Position numbers and translations under genes: made by a program
Notes under the pieces: model-generated
Told to the model about the DNA's origin: nothing
The model's input: only the letters and a program-made list of their open reading frames with translations
Database searches by the model: none
Part shown: piece after piece, positions 56,629 through 64,000 of the stretch
Layout of the letters: the number at the start of each line of letters is the position of its first letter
Position numbering within the stretch: the first letter of the stretch is position 1
Assembly (NCBI GenBank): GCA_964540905.1
Contig: CAZIOS010000008.1
Coordinates: 23,156 to 87,155, forward strand
DNA length: 64,000 bases
From: VAYN01 sp964540905
GTDB taxonomy: Bacteria > Actinomycetota > Thermoleophilia > Solirubrobacterales > 70-9
Direction: 5' to 3'

Positions 56629-58035
56629 CTAGCCGCCGACCCTCTCGCCCAGCGTGCCGAGCATCTCCTCGACGCGGACGAACTTGACGCGGGGGCGGCC
56701 GTGGGGCTCGCCGCGGCCGACCTCGGCCTGGTCGATCGCCTGCCAGTCCTCGAAGCTGACGTAGCGGACGCCGCGCTCGCGCAGCAGGTCTTCGATTGCG
56801 CTCGGCTCTGGGCTCTCCGGGCTCATCAGGGTCTGGGACTCGACGTCGGCGAGCAGGTGCTGGACGGTCTCCAGCGCGTCTTTCTTGTTGGTGCCGATCA
56901 CGCCGGAGGGCCCGCGCTTGATCCAGCCGGCCGTGTAGTGGCCGACCTTGTGGCCGGAGTCGTGCGAGTCGAGCACGCGGCCGCCCTCGTTGAGGATCAG
57001 CCCGCGCCTCTCGTCGAAGGGGACGCCTTCGATCGGGATCCCGGTGTAGCCGACCGAGCGCAGGACCAGGCCGCACTCGAGCTCTTCGCGCTCGCCGGTG
57101 TCCCTGGCGCGCAGCGTGCCGCCCTCCTCGACCAGCTCGTTGCGGCCGACGACGATCGATTCGACCTTGCCGTCGCCCTTGATCTCGACCGGCGAGGCGA
57201 GGAAGCGCAGGACGATCCGCTGGTGTTTGCCGGCCGGCGTGCGCTGGGAGAACTCGCGCAGCGTCTCGACGTTGACCCGGGTCGTCTTGTCGGCCTCGTC
57301 GGAGGCGAGGTAGGCGGCGCTGGCCGGGTCGAGCTCGACCTCGGCCGGGTCGACGATGACGTCGGCGTCCTCCATCTCGCCCAGCTCGCGAATCTCCGGG
57401 TTGGTGAAGGCGGCCTGCACCGGCCCGCGGCGGCCGAGGACGACGATCTCGCGGATCCGCTTGCGGTCCAGCAGTTCGATCGCGTGGTCGGCGGTATCGG
57501 TCTGGCGCAGCTCGTGGTCGGTCAGCGCCAGCATCCGGGCGACGTCCATCGCCACGTTGCCGTTGCCGATCACCACCGCCCGCTCGCTGGAGAGGTCGAA
57601 GTCGTGGTCGGCGTAGTCGGGGTGGGCGTTGTACCAGCCGACGAAGGCGGTGGCGGCGGCGGAGCCGGGCAGATCCTCGCCGGGGATGCCGAGCTGGCGG
57701 TCGGTCTCGCAGCCGACCGTGAAGACGATCGCGTGGTAGAGCCGTTCCAGGTCCTCGACCTCGACGTCGTGGCCGATCTTGACGTTGCCGAAGAAGCGGA
57801 AGCCGTCGCGGGCGGCGGTTTTCTCGTAGACGCGGATCACCGACTTGATCTTCGGGTGGTCCGGGGCGACGCCGCCGCGGACGAGGCCGAAGGGGGTCGG
57901 GAGGCGATCGAAGAGGTCGACCTGGGCGTGCGCCTCGCCGTCTTTGAGGATGTGCTCGGCGGCGTAGAAGCCGGACGGGCCGGCGCCGACGATGGCGACT
58001 CGCAGGGGGTTCTCTGGGCTTCCGATCTTGCTCAT
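56629..58035 (-). CDS. fprA: ferredoxin-NADP reductase, FprA (adrenodoxin-reductase) type
   Basis: A 468-residue flavoprotein. RVAIVGAGPSGFYAAEHIL (FAD), FDRLPTPFGLVRGGVAPDHPKIKSVIRVYEK, VIGNGNVAMDVARMLAL (NADP) and VGHYTAGWIKRGPSGVIGTNKKDALETVQHLL are all FprA landmarks. It moves electrons between NADPH and ferredoxins, for Fe-S assembly or monooxygenases. The ATG at 58035 gives MSKIGSPENPLRVAIVGAG; an upstream frame is not homologous. The neighbourhood (ErpA, Grx4, BolA, HemQ) is redox-linked. Confidence 0.94.
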   Translation of the reverse strand: MSKIGSPENPLRVAIVGAGPSGFYAAEHILKDGEAHAQVDLFDRLPTPFGLVRGGVAPDHPKIKSVIRVYEKTAARDGFRFFGNVKIGHDVEVEDLERLYHAIVFTVGCETDRQLGIPGEDLPGSAAATAFVGWYNAHPDYADHDFDLSSERAVVIGNGNVAMDVARMLALTDHELRQTDTADHAIELLDRKRIREIVVLGRRGPVQAAFTNPEIRELGEMEDADVIVDPAEVELDPASAAYLASDEADKTTRVNVETLREFSQRTPAGKHQRIVLRFLASPVEIKGDGKVESIVVGRNELVEEGGTLRARDTGEREELECGLVLRSVGYTGIPIEGVPFDERRGLILNEGGRVLDSHDSGHKVGHYTAGWIKRGPSGVIGTNKKDALETVQHLLADVESQTLMSPESPEPSAIEDLLRERGVRYVSFEDWQAIDQAEVGRGEPHGRPRVKFVRVEEMLGTLGERVGG

Positions 58036-58067
58036 GGCGCGGAAGGATAGGCGAACGGAACTCGGGC

Positions 58068-58562
58068 TCAGGCCGCCAGCAGCAGCTCGGAGCAATCCGG
58101 GCAGATGTCGTGACTGATCGCCGGCATCTTGCTGCGGCGAAAGAGGCCCAATCGCTTCGCCGCCTCCTCGACCTCGACCCACTCGCCCTCGACTAGGAAG
58201 CGATCGCACCAGCCGCACATCGTGATCGTCTCCGGGCCGCGGGGGGCGTCGTGGTCCAGCAGCGGTTGGTGGGGCCGCGCCTCCTCGTGCCGTTGCCGGG
58301 CGGAGAAGCGGACCAGGCGTCCGCTCTGGCTGGCGGCGATGTGTATGTCCAGCTCCCGCCGCACGTCGGGACCGTCGCAGCGGAAGGGGAGGTCGACGCT
58401 GCCGGCACCCGCCCGCACTCGCCGCAGCAGCATCCGCTGCAGTTTCGTCAGCTCTGAGTCGGCGACGAAGTCCCAGAGGTTGCGCCCGAGGCAATCGCCG
58501 GCCCCGCCCCAGCCGTTCTCGGCGGCGAACTCGCGGAACCCCTCGTCGACCTGAACCAGCAC
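58068..58562 (-). CDS. PAS-like protein with two C-terminal cysteine pairs
   Basis: At least 164 residues. VQVDEGFREFAAENGWGGAGDCLGRNLWDFVADSELTKLQRMLLRRVRAGAGSVDLPFRCDGPDVRRELDIHI is a PAS-like sensor core. The end holds C-G-W-C and C-P-D-C pairs (TMCGWCDRF; DICPDCSELLLAA) that could bind zinc or a cluster. The start is unclear: GTG 58562 is in the middle of the PAS start, and upstream residues (TQTTLSYAIDEQDVLVQ) look native; only a CTG at 58607 would include them. It may sense a cofactor or redox state. Confidence 0.7.
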   Translation of the reverse strand: MLVQVDEGFREFAAENGWGGAGDCLGRNLWDFVADSELTKLQRMLLRRVRAGAGSVDLPFRCDGPDVRRELDIHIAASQSGRLVRFSARQRHEEARPHQPLLDHDAPRGPETITMCGWCDRFLVEGEWVEVEEAAKRLGLFRRSKMPAISHDICPDCSELLLAA

Positions 58563-58621
58563 GTCCTGCTCGTCGATCGCGTAGCTGAGAGTCGTCTGAG
58601 TGATCAGGTAAGGCTAGAGCG

Positions 58622-59326
58622 TCAGAGCGCCGGAGCGTCGGCGGCGACCGCGCTCGGCATTCCGTCCAGCGCGTCGAGTGCCCGCCGCACCGACATCGCC
58701 ACGCAGGTGAAGATCGGCGTCTCCAGCTCGGTGTACTCGCTCGACTCGGTCGGGCGCAGCTCGTTGACGAGCTCGAGGAACATCCCCGGGTCGTCCCCCT
58801 CGAAGCAGACGACGAACTCCTGGTCGTCGATCCCGTAGGAGTAGGTCGTGTTGATCGTGATCTCCGGGTAGCGGCGGCCGACCTCGATGTGGCTTTTCAT
58901 GATCCGGCCGCGCTCCTCCGGCGGCAGCCCGTACCAGCGGCGCTGCTTGATCATGGGGTAGAGGAAGAGGTACCTGCGCTCGGAGGTGCAGATCTCCGGC
59001 CGCGCCCCCTCGTCCGAGTAGGGCGAGGGTTTGGTCATCGAGAGGAAGGAGTGGGGGGTCTCGGCCCACTTCGCCAGCCCGCTCTGGCCGAGGACGACGT
59101 GGAAGGTGTGGATGTCGGCAAGGTTCGGGCTCTGGCTCAGCAGCACCAGGTCGACGTCGCCGCGCGTGCCTATGGTTGAGTAGGCGCGCAGCGAACGGTC
59201 GATGCCGAAGTCCTCGCAGGCAGCGAGGAACTCCTGCTTGTCGGCGGCTCGCAGCTCGGCGTCGCGACGGCGCCAGGCGGGATCGATCTTGAAGAAAGTG
59301 AACTTGGCGAACGTGCGGTCGGCCAT
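58622..59326 (-). CDS. hemQ: chlorite-dismutase-family heme protein, HemQ/ChdC-like
   Basis: A 234-residue protein. The family core is FAKFTFFKIDPAWRRRD, LFLYPMIKQRRWYGLPPEERGRIMKSHIEVGRRYPEITINTTYSYGIDDQEFVVCFEGDDPGMFLELVNELR. His in MKSHIEVG fits the proximal ligand; the WYGLPPEERGRIM block matches actinobacterial coproheme decarboxylases. It would make heme b from coproheme. No other heme genes are in view. ATG at 59326. Confidence 0.88.
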   Translation of the reverse strand: MADRTFAKFTFFKIDPAWRRRDAELRAADKQEFLAACEDFGIDRSLRAYSTIGTRGDVDLVLLSQSPNLADIHTFHVVLGQSGLAKWAETPHSFLSMTKPSPYSDEGARPEICTSERRYLFLYPMIKQRRWYGLPPEERGRIMKSHIEVGRRYPEITINTTYSYGIDDQEFVVCFEGDDPGMFLELVNELRPTESSEYTELETPIFTCVAMSVRRALDALDGMPSAVAADAPAL

Positions 59327-59362
59327 TGCGCTCACGATAGCGCTCGCTGTTGTGGGGGTTGG

Positions 59363-59476
59363 GGCGGGGTCTGGGGAGGGGCTTCCGCTTAACTTTTTCG
59401 GTGAGGCGGAGGCGGCCGTCCGAGCTTCTGGCGCCGAAAAAGTACAAGACGCTCCAGCCCCTCCCCAGACCCCGCC
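59363..59476. repeat. 114-bp long inverted repeat in the hemQ upstream region
   Basis: A 21-bp perfect arm at 59363-59383 (GGCGGGGTCTGGGGAGGGGC...) is matched by its complement at 59456-59476. Inside is a second pair, ACTTTTTCGG at 59392-59401 and CCGAAAAAGT at 59434-59443. It lies between the divergent hemQ and phosphatase-like genes. It may be a bidirectional regulatory hairpin or a small non-autonomous mobile element. Confidence 0.8.
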
Positions 59477-59501
59477 AAAGGCGCACAAGGGAGCACTAGG
59501 G

Positions 59502-61223
59502 GTGACGTTGGTGTGGCTACCGCGAGGTACGGGTGTCGACGAGCTGGCGCGGGATGGTCTCTCGCCGGGGTTGATGAGCGCGGGGCTGGGGACGGTGCCG
59601 GCGGAGCAGACCTATCTCGACATCACGCAGGGGAACCGGGTCTTCGACTCTCTATATGAAGACCCGCTGCCGCCGGCGCCGGTGGCGCTGAACCGCCCGG
59701 TCAGGAATCGGGCGCTGGCGAAGCGGGCCGAATCGGCGCCGGCGGAGATCGTGCCGGGGCTGCTGGCGACGACGCTGGCCGCAGCGGGGGAGGGGCTCGC
59801 GGTCCACGATGCCAGCGCCACGCGGCTGCCAGCGCTGGTGCGCCGCCTGCGCGGCGACGACCTCCTGATCGCGATCGAGCGACCGCCGCCGGCCAAGAAC
59901 GGCGCCCTGGCGATCGGCATCGCCGGGCACGGGTTCGACGGCAACCTCACCTCCGACAGCACCCGTCTCGACGGCTACGTCCTCTCCACCGACGTCGCCC
60001 CGACGATCCTCGAACGGCTCGGCCTGGCGATCCCCTCGCAGATGTCGGGACAGCCGATCCGCACCGAGGGCTCTGTCGACCCGGCTGCCGTGGATGAACT
60101 TGGCGCCCGGCTGGCGGTCATCTCCTCGCGCCGCGGCCCGGTGATCGGGCTGAGCCTGCTGGCCTGGATCCTCGCGCTGGGGCTCGCGGCCGCGGCGACG
60201 CGTGGGAGGGCGGCGCGCCCGGCGGTTCGCCTCGCCGGCCTCGCCGTCATCTGCCTGCCGCTGGTGCTGCTGCTCGCCGCGGCGATCGAACTGGGGGAGA
60301 CGGCGGAAGCGCTGCTGGTGCTGGTGGGAGCGCCGCTGCTCGGCGCCCTGGTGCTCGCCCTCTGCGGCGGCTACCGCGCCCTCGCCGTCGCCTCCGGCCT
60401 CACCGTGCTCGCCTACGCGGCCGACGTCATCGCCGGCTCGCCGCTGACCGCGCTCTCGCTGCTGGGCCCCAACCCGGGCCTCGGCGTGCGCTTCTACGGC
60501 ATCGGCAACGAGCTCGAGGCGCTGCTGGCGGTGCTGATCGTCGCCGGCACCGGCGCCGGCCTCGCCGGCTTCGCGCCCCGCCTCTCGCCCCGCGCCTGCG
60601 CCACCGCCTTCCTCGCGGTCGGGATCGTCACCGCCTTCGTCTTCGCCGCCGGGCGCTTCGGCGCCGACGTCGGCGCCGCGATCGTCTTCCCGCTCGGGGC
60701 CGCCGTCGCGGCGGCGGCGATCGCCGCCCGTCGCCGCCGCACGGCGCTGCTCGTCGTCGCCGTCCCCTTCGCGGTGCTGGCCCTCTCGGCCCTAGCCGAC
60801 CTGCTCACCGGCGCCAACTCCCACTTCACCCGCTCGGTCCTCGACGCCGGTGGCCTCAACGACCTCGCCGACGTCGCTCAGCGCCGCCTCCAGCTCTCCG
60901 CCCACAGCTTCGCCCGCCCCGTCCTCTACGTCTTCCTGCCGATTCTGGTCGCCCTGATCGGGCTCGCGATCGTCCACCGCGACCGCCTGCGTGCCTGGGT
61001 CGCCGCCGTTCCCGCCGTTCGTGCCGGCCTCATCGGCGCCGCCGCCGCCTCCCTCGTCGGCACTCTCGCCAACGACTCCGGCGCCCTCCTGCTCGAGATC
61101 GGCGGCGCCTACCTGCTCGTCTTCATCGGCTTCGCCTGGGCAGAGTCACCCCTATCAGATGCCCTGGCACAGAGCGGTGACGAAGCCGCAGACAAAAAGT
61201 TACAATCAGCGCGCCGCACGTGA
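59502..61223 (+). CDS. membrane protein with alkaline-phosphatase-like extracytoplasmic domain
   Basis: A 573-residue protein. The N-terminal 200 residues (LVWLPRGTGVDELARDGLSPGLMSAGLGTVPAEQTYLDITQGNRVFDSLY; GYVLSTDVAPTILERLGLAIPSQMSGQPI) resemble the C-terminal end of alkaline-phosphatase/sulfatase-fold enzymes, but the metal-binding nucleophile region is not evident. About 10 membrane helices follow. I cannot assign a reaction. GTG at 59502 is chosen because AAGGGAG precedes it and upstream codons cross the 114-bp inverted repeat. Confidence 0.7.
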   Translation: MTLVWLPRGTGVDELARDGLSPGLMSAGLGTVPAEQTYLDITQGNRVFDSLYEDPLPPAPVALNRPVRNRALAKRAESAPAEIVPGLLATTLAAAGEGLAVHDASATRLPALVRRLRGDDLLIAIERPPPAKNGALAIGIAGHGFDGNLTSDSTRLDGYVLSTDVAPTILERLGLAIPSQMSGQPIRTEGSVDPAAVDELGARLAVISSRRGPVIGLSLLAWILALGLAAAATRGRAARPAVRLAGLAVICLPLVLLLAAAIELGETAEALLVLVGAPLLGALVLALCGGYRALAVASGLTVLAYAADVIAGSPLTALSLLGPNPGLGVRFYGIGNELEALLAVLIVAGTGAGLAGFAPRLSPRACATAFLAVGIVTAFVFAAGRFGADVGAAIVFPLGAAVAAAAIAARRRRTALLVVAVPFAVLALSALADLLTGANSHFTRSVLDAGGLNDLADVAQRRLQLSAHSFARPVLYVFLPILVALIGLAIVHRDRLRAWVAAVPAVRAGLIGAAAASLVGTLANDSGALLLEIGGAYLLVFIGFAWAESPLSDALAQSGDEAADKKLQSARRT

Positions 61224-61247
61224 AATCTCTTCTCCTAGCCTTGGAGC
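61191..61247 (+). promoter_or_regulatory. conserved upstream cassette, copy 3
   Basis: GACAAAAAGTTACAATCAGCGCGCC, then TCTCCTAGCCTTGGAGC before the ATG of the third mini-protein. It corresponds to copies 1 and 2 at both ends, with a more diverged middle. Its first half lies inside the end of the preceding gene. Confidence 0.55.
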
Positions 61248-61430
61248 ATGCAACTCATGAGATCCACCTGGACCGACTCCCGCCTCGATGACCTCAACGG
61301 TCGCGTCAGCGAGCAGTCCGCTCGCATCGACTCCCTGCAGCGGGCGATCATTCAGGTCGGAGGCGCCCTGACCGCTGCTGTGGTGGGTTTGATGGCCGCC
61401 ATCCTCGGCCTGATCGCCACCCAGCTCTGA
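61248..61430 (+). CDS. coiled-coil membrane mini-protein, paralogue 3
   Basis: A 60-residue protein, MQLMRSTWTDSRLDDLNGRVSEQSARIDSLQRAIIQVGGALTAAVVGLMAAILGLIATQL. It has the same MRxTWTDSRLDD start and IQVGG-helix-ATQL end as the copies at 55743 and 56327, with a shorter coiled coil. It follows a membrane protein gene by 24 bases. Confidence 0.8.
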   Translation: MQLMRSTWTDSRLDDLNGRVSEQSARIDSLQRAIIQVGGALTAAVVGLMAAILGLIATQL

Positions 61431-61497
61431 CCAGCTCCCGGGCGCCGGCCCGAATCGCCCGGTCGCAGGCCGGTTGATCATCTACCCTTAGCCATTC

Positions 61498-63825
61498 GTG
61501 CGCATAGCTCTCGTCTCGCCATATTCCTGGTCATTCCAGGGCGGCGTGAACCGGCATGTTGAGGCGCTGGCCGAGGAGTTTCTCGGCCGTGGCCATGACG
61601 TCCGTGTGCTTGCCCCCTACGATCCGCCCGACCGGATCAGCCGCGCTATGCACCGGGCCGCCGCCGAGCCGCGCCAGCTGCCGGATTACCTGACGACGCT
61701 GGGGCGCACCGTCGGCTTCGGCGCCAACGGCTCGGTCTCCAACCTCTCGCCCTTCCCGGCAGGCGGCGTCGTCGCCCCGCGCCGCGCTGTGCGCGCCGGC
61801 GAGTTCGACGTCGTCCACGTCCACGAGCCGCTGGTGCCGCTGGTCGGCTGGAACGCGACCCTGGCTTCGCGGACGCCGGTCGTCGGCACCTTCCACACCT
61901 ACTCGACCAAGCCCGTCCCCAACCACATCGCCAACGGCCTCGGCGCCCGCCGCGTCTTCAACCGCCTCTCGGCCCGGATCGCGGTCTCCGAGGCCGCCGC
62001 CTGGACCGGCCGCCGCTGGTTCGGCGGCGACTACACGATCGTCCCCAACGGGGTCGACGTCGACGCCGCCCCGACCGCGCCCGTCCCCACCTCCGGCGAG
62101 CTGCGGCTGCTCTTCGTCGGCCGCCCGGAGGAGCGCAAGGGCCTGCCGATCCTGCTGACCGCTTTCGGTGCCCTGGTCGAGCACGTCCCCTGCCGCCTCA
62201 GCATCGTCGGCGCCGAGCGCGAGGACGTGCTGCGCTACCTCGCCGACCCCGAGCTGATGGGCTCGATCGACGTCCACGGCCGCGCCTCCGGCGAGCTGCT
62301 CTGGAGCGAGCTGCACCGCGCCGACGTGCTCTGCGCCCCCTCGCTCTCCGGCGAGAGCTTCGGCATGGTCCTGACCGAGGCCTTCGCCGCCGGCACCCCG
62401 GTGATCGCTTCCGCGATCGCCGGTTACAGCGACGTCGTCACCGACGGCGTCGACGGCCTGCTGGTGCCTCCGGGCGACCCCCAGCGCCTGGCCGAGGAGC
62501 TGCAGCGCGTCCACCACGAGCCCGAGCGCCTGCGGGCGATGGGGCAGGCCGCGCGCCAGAGCGCCCAGCGCTACGCCTGGCCGCGCGTCGCCGACCGGGT
62601 GACGGAGGTCTACGAGCGGGCGATCGCCGCGCCGCGGCCCGCCACCGCCGGTCAGCGCGCCGCCCACTGGGCCGGGCTGCGCCCCGCCGACGGCGGCCCG
62701 CGGCGCCCGGCCCAGCGCCTGCCCTCGCTCGACCCCGCCCCGGCGCGCGCCGGCAAGCGCGGCCGCCGGGTGGCGCGCCGGCTCGGCCTCGGCGTCGCCG
62801 CCATCCTCGGCCTCGGCCTGACCGCCCTGGCGGCGCAGAAGATCGGCGTCGACAACGTGGTCGAAAGCATCGTCCGCTCTAACCTCACCTGGGTCCTCGT
62901 CGCCTGTGCGCTGATGGCGAGCTCGCTCTTCTTCCGCGCCGCCTCCTGGTACTGGATCGCCCGCGCGGCGCTGCCCAACCGCCCGGTCCGCCGCCGCGAC
63001 GTCACCTCGGCGACGATGATCGGGGTGCTGATGTCGGCGACGCTGCCGGCCCGCCTCGGCGAGCCCGCCCGCGCCCTCGCCCTCTCCCGCCGCACCGGCC
63101 GCATGCGCGAAACCTTCCCGGTCCTGCTCGGCACCCTGGTCTCGCAGACGCTGCTGAACCTGGTCGCGCTGGTGCTGCTCGGCGTCATCATCGTCTCGAC
63201 CACGCCGCTCTTCCACTCCGGCACCCAGAAGCTCTTCGTCTTCAGCCTGATCCCGCTGCTGGTGCTGGCGGTGGTCCTGATCGCGCCGGTGCTGATGCGC
63301 CGCAACGGCAACGGCCGCCTCGCCCGCCTCGGCGCCGCCCTGCACCGGGCGCTGATCCAGGTCCGGGCCGGCCTCGCCGTCTTCCGCGACCCCCGCTACG
63401 GCAGCCTCGCCGCCGCCGCCCAGCTCAGCGCCTGGGCGATCCAGCTCGCCGCCTGCTGGGCGCTGCTCTACGCGCTCGGCCTCGACGGCCAGGCCGGCAT
63501 TGGCGCCGCCGCCGCCGTCCTCTTCGCGGTCAACGTCACCGCGGTGGTGCCGGCGACGCCATCCAATATCGGTGTCTTCCAGCTCGCCGTGATCAGCGTC
63601 CTCCATACCGGCTTCGGCATCGGCACCGCCGACGCCCTCGCCTACGGCGTCATCCTCCAGGCCGTCGAGATCGCCACCGCGGTCGCCCTCGGCCTGCCGG
63701 CGCTGGTCCGCGAGGGCCTCACCTGGAGCGATCTAAGGGTGCAGGCGCTCTCGACCGCTCCGGTGCGGCTGGAGGCGAAGCCGCGCGAACGCAATGCGGC
63801 CCCCCGCGAGGGTGTTGGCGCCTAG
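61498..63825 (+). CDS. GT4 glycosyltransferase fused to a flippase-like (LPG_synthase_TM) domain
   Basis: A 775-residue two-domain protein. Residues 1-380 are a GT-B enzyme close to phosphatidyl-inositol mannosyltransferases: VSPYSWSFQGGVNRHVEALAEEFLGRGHDVRVLAPYDPP, FDVVHVHEPLVPLVGW, GTFHTYSTK, FVGRPEERKGLPILLTAF, SLSGESFGMVLTEAFAAGTPVIASAIAGY. Residues about 420-740 have eight helices of the UPF0104/YbhN family (SATMIGVLMSATLPARLGEPARALALSRRTG; VTAVVPATPSNIGVFQLAVISVLHTGFG), which handles lipids. It probably glycosylates a lipid and may translocate it. GTG start at 61498. Confidence 0.9.
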   Translation: MRIALVSPYSWSFQGGVNRHVEALAEEFLGRGHDVRVLAPYDPPDRISRAMHRAAAEPRQLPDYLTTLGRTVGFGANGSVSNLSPFPAGGVVAPRRAVRAGEFDVVHVHEPLVPLVGWNATLASRTPVVGTFHTYSTKPVPNHIANGLGARRVFNRLSARIAVSEAAAWTGRRWFGGDYTIVPNGVDVDAAPTAPVPTSGELRLLFVGRPEERKGLPILLTAFGALVEHVPCRLSIVGAEREDVLRYLADPELMGSIDVHGRASGELLWSELHRADVLCAPSLSGESFGMVLTEAFAAGTPVIASAIAGYSDVVTDGVDGLLVPPGDPQRLAEELQRVHHEPERLRAMGQAARQSAQRYAWPRVADRVTEVYERAIAAPRPATAGQRAAHWAGLRPADGGPRRPAQRLPSLDPAPARAGKRGRRVARRLGLGVAAILGLGLTALAAQKIGVDNVVESIVRSNLTWVLVACALMASSLFFRAASWYWIARAALPNRPVRRRDVTSATMIGVLMSATLPARLGEPARALALSRRTGRMRETFPVLLGTLVSQTLLNLVALVLLGVIIVSTTPLFHSGTQKLFVFSLIPLLVLAVVLIAPVLMRRNGNGRLARLGAALHRALIQVRAGLAVFRDPRYGSLAAAAQLSAWAIQLAACWALLYALGLDGQAGIGAAAAVLFAVNVTAVVPATPSNIGVFQLAVISVLHTGFGIGTADALAYGVILQAVEIATAVALGLPALVREGLTWSDLRVQALSTAPVRLEAKPRERNAAPREGVGA

Positions 63826-63837
63826 TTCACGCCTGGC

Positions 63838-63867
63838 TTGACAAGAATTTCTTTTCACTTCTAAAAA
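63838..63867 (+). promoter_or_regulatory. strong promoter candidate upstream of the last gene
   Basis: TTGACA at 63838-63843 and TAAAAA at 63862-63867 are 18 bases apart in an AT-rich stretch. It lies just after the stop of the fusion gene and would drive the partial gene at the window edge. Confidence 0.65.
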
Positions 63868-63939
63868 ACCCTCGTGTGTTCATCTACGATGGGGGTGGAG
63901 TCGCGCCAACGGGAAATCGACGGGAGCGAGGTCTGGCGG

Positions 63940-64000
63940 ATGTCCGATGCCAACGCACCAAGCGAGGGAGAAGTCCGCGCCGGCGCCCGCATCCTGGCGC
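63940..64000 (+). CDS. start of a gene continuing beyond the window
   Basis: The frame reads MSDANAPSEGEVRAGARILA and runs off the edge, so no product can be named. GGGAGCGAGG lies about 9 bases before the ATG at 63940. In-frame ATG 63889 and GTG 63895 are other candidates. The strong promoter upstream suggests it is well expressed. Confidence 0.5.
   Translation, partial: MSDANAPSEGEVRAGARILA

Overview
The window is high-GC actinobacterial chromosome. The mix of genes points to Thermoleophilia, probably Solirubrobacterales: a DUF4349 protein beside an ECF sigma factor, a cyclase-AAA-TPR giant, a free-standing IF-2 N-terminal mini-protein, deazaflavin-type oxidoreductase and GAP/Sap family genes, a holin/DUF3618 cluster, and several secreted proteins of no recognised family. 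This placement is inference; there is no rRNA in the window. A 100-N scaffold gap lies at 8211-8310.

Layout. 1-5.4 kb: end of a LemA gene, rubredoxin, a ChoD-like GMC oxidoreductase carrying a ferredoxin-type cysteine motif, superoxide dismutase, a secreted glycosidase, tRNA-Pro(CGG) and a membrane-anchored DsbA-like protein. 5.5-10 kb: IF2N mini-protein, long-chain acyl-CoA ligase, Nudix hydrolase, DUF4349 protein and its ECF sigma factor. 10-19.2 kb: biotin synthesis, with bioA separated from the bioB-bioF-bioD operon by a reductase-desaturase pair and a MarR-MFS efflux pair. 19.2-32.6 kb: GH3 enzyme, diguanylate cyclase, an operon of biotin carrier, enoyl-CoA hydratase and AlkA, a glycosyltransferase, glycerol kinase, PlsC, a lactonase-like enzyme, SDRs, a VapBC pair, and a SixA phosphatase. 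32.6-50.1 kb: acyl-CoA metabolism, including the operon enoyl-CoA hydratase - carboxyltransferase - BKACE - CoA-transferase - MerR and two acyl-CoA dehydrogenases, plus an RTX-like secreted protein, a nitrilase-TetR operon and a small envelope cluster.

51.0-54.9 kb is a foreign island of lower GC. It is bounded by inverted repeats (19 bp perfect, about 35 bp imperfect) and sits between degV and erpA. It carries small HTH and basic proteins, an Orc/Cdc6-like AAA ATPase, a DDE transposase of the IS1 type and several orphan small genes. 54.9-61.4 kb is a redox and Fe-S/heme neighbourhood: ErpA, CGFS glutaredoxin, BolA, a ferredoxin-NADP reductase, a PAS/cysteine protein and a HemQ-like protein. 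Three paralogous coiled-coil membrane mini-proteins are spread through it, all with a related upstream segment. The window ends with an alkaline-phosphatase-like membrane protein, a mannosyltransferase-flippase fusion and the start of another gene.

The main structural signals not explained by ordinary annotation are: the island and its termini; a 22-bp operator-like repeat upstream of two acyl-CoA gene sets; two 43-nt hairpins with a compensatory base-pair change; a 114-bp palindromic element at 59363-59476; and the repeated mini-protein cassette. The window also holds palindromes placed as likely autoregulatory operators next to the MarR, TetR and VapB regulators.
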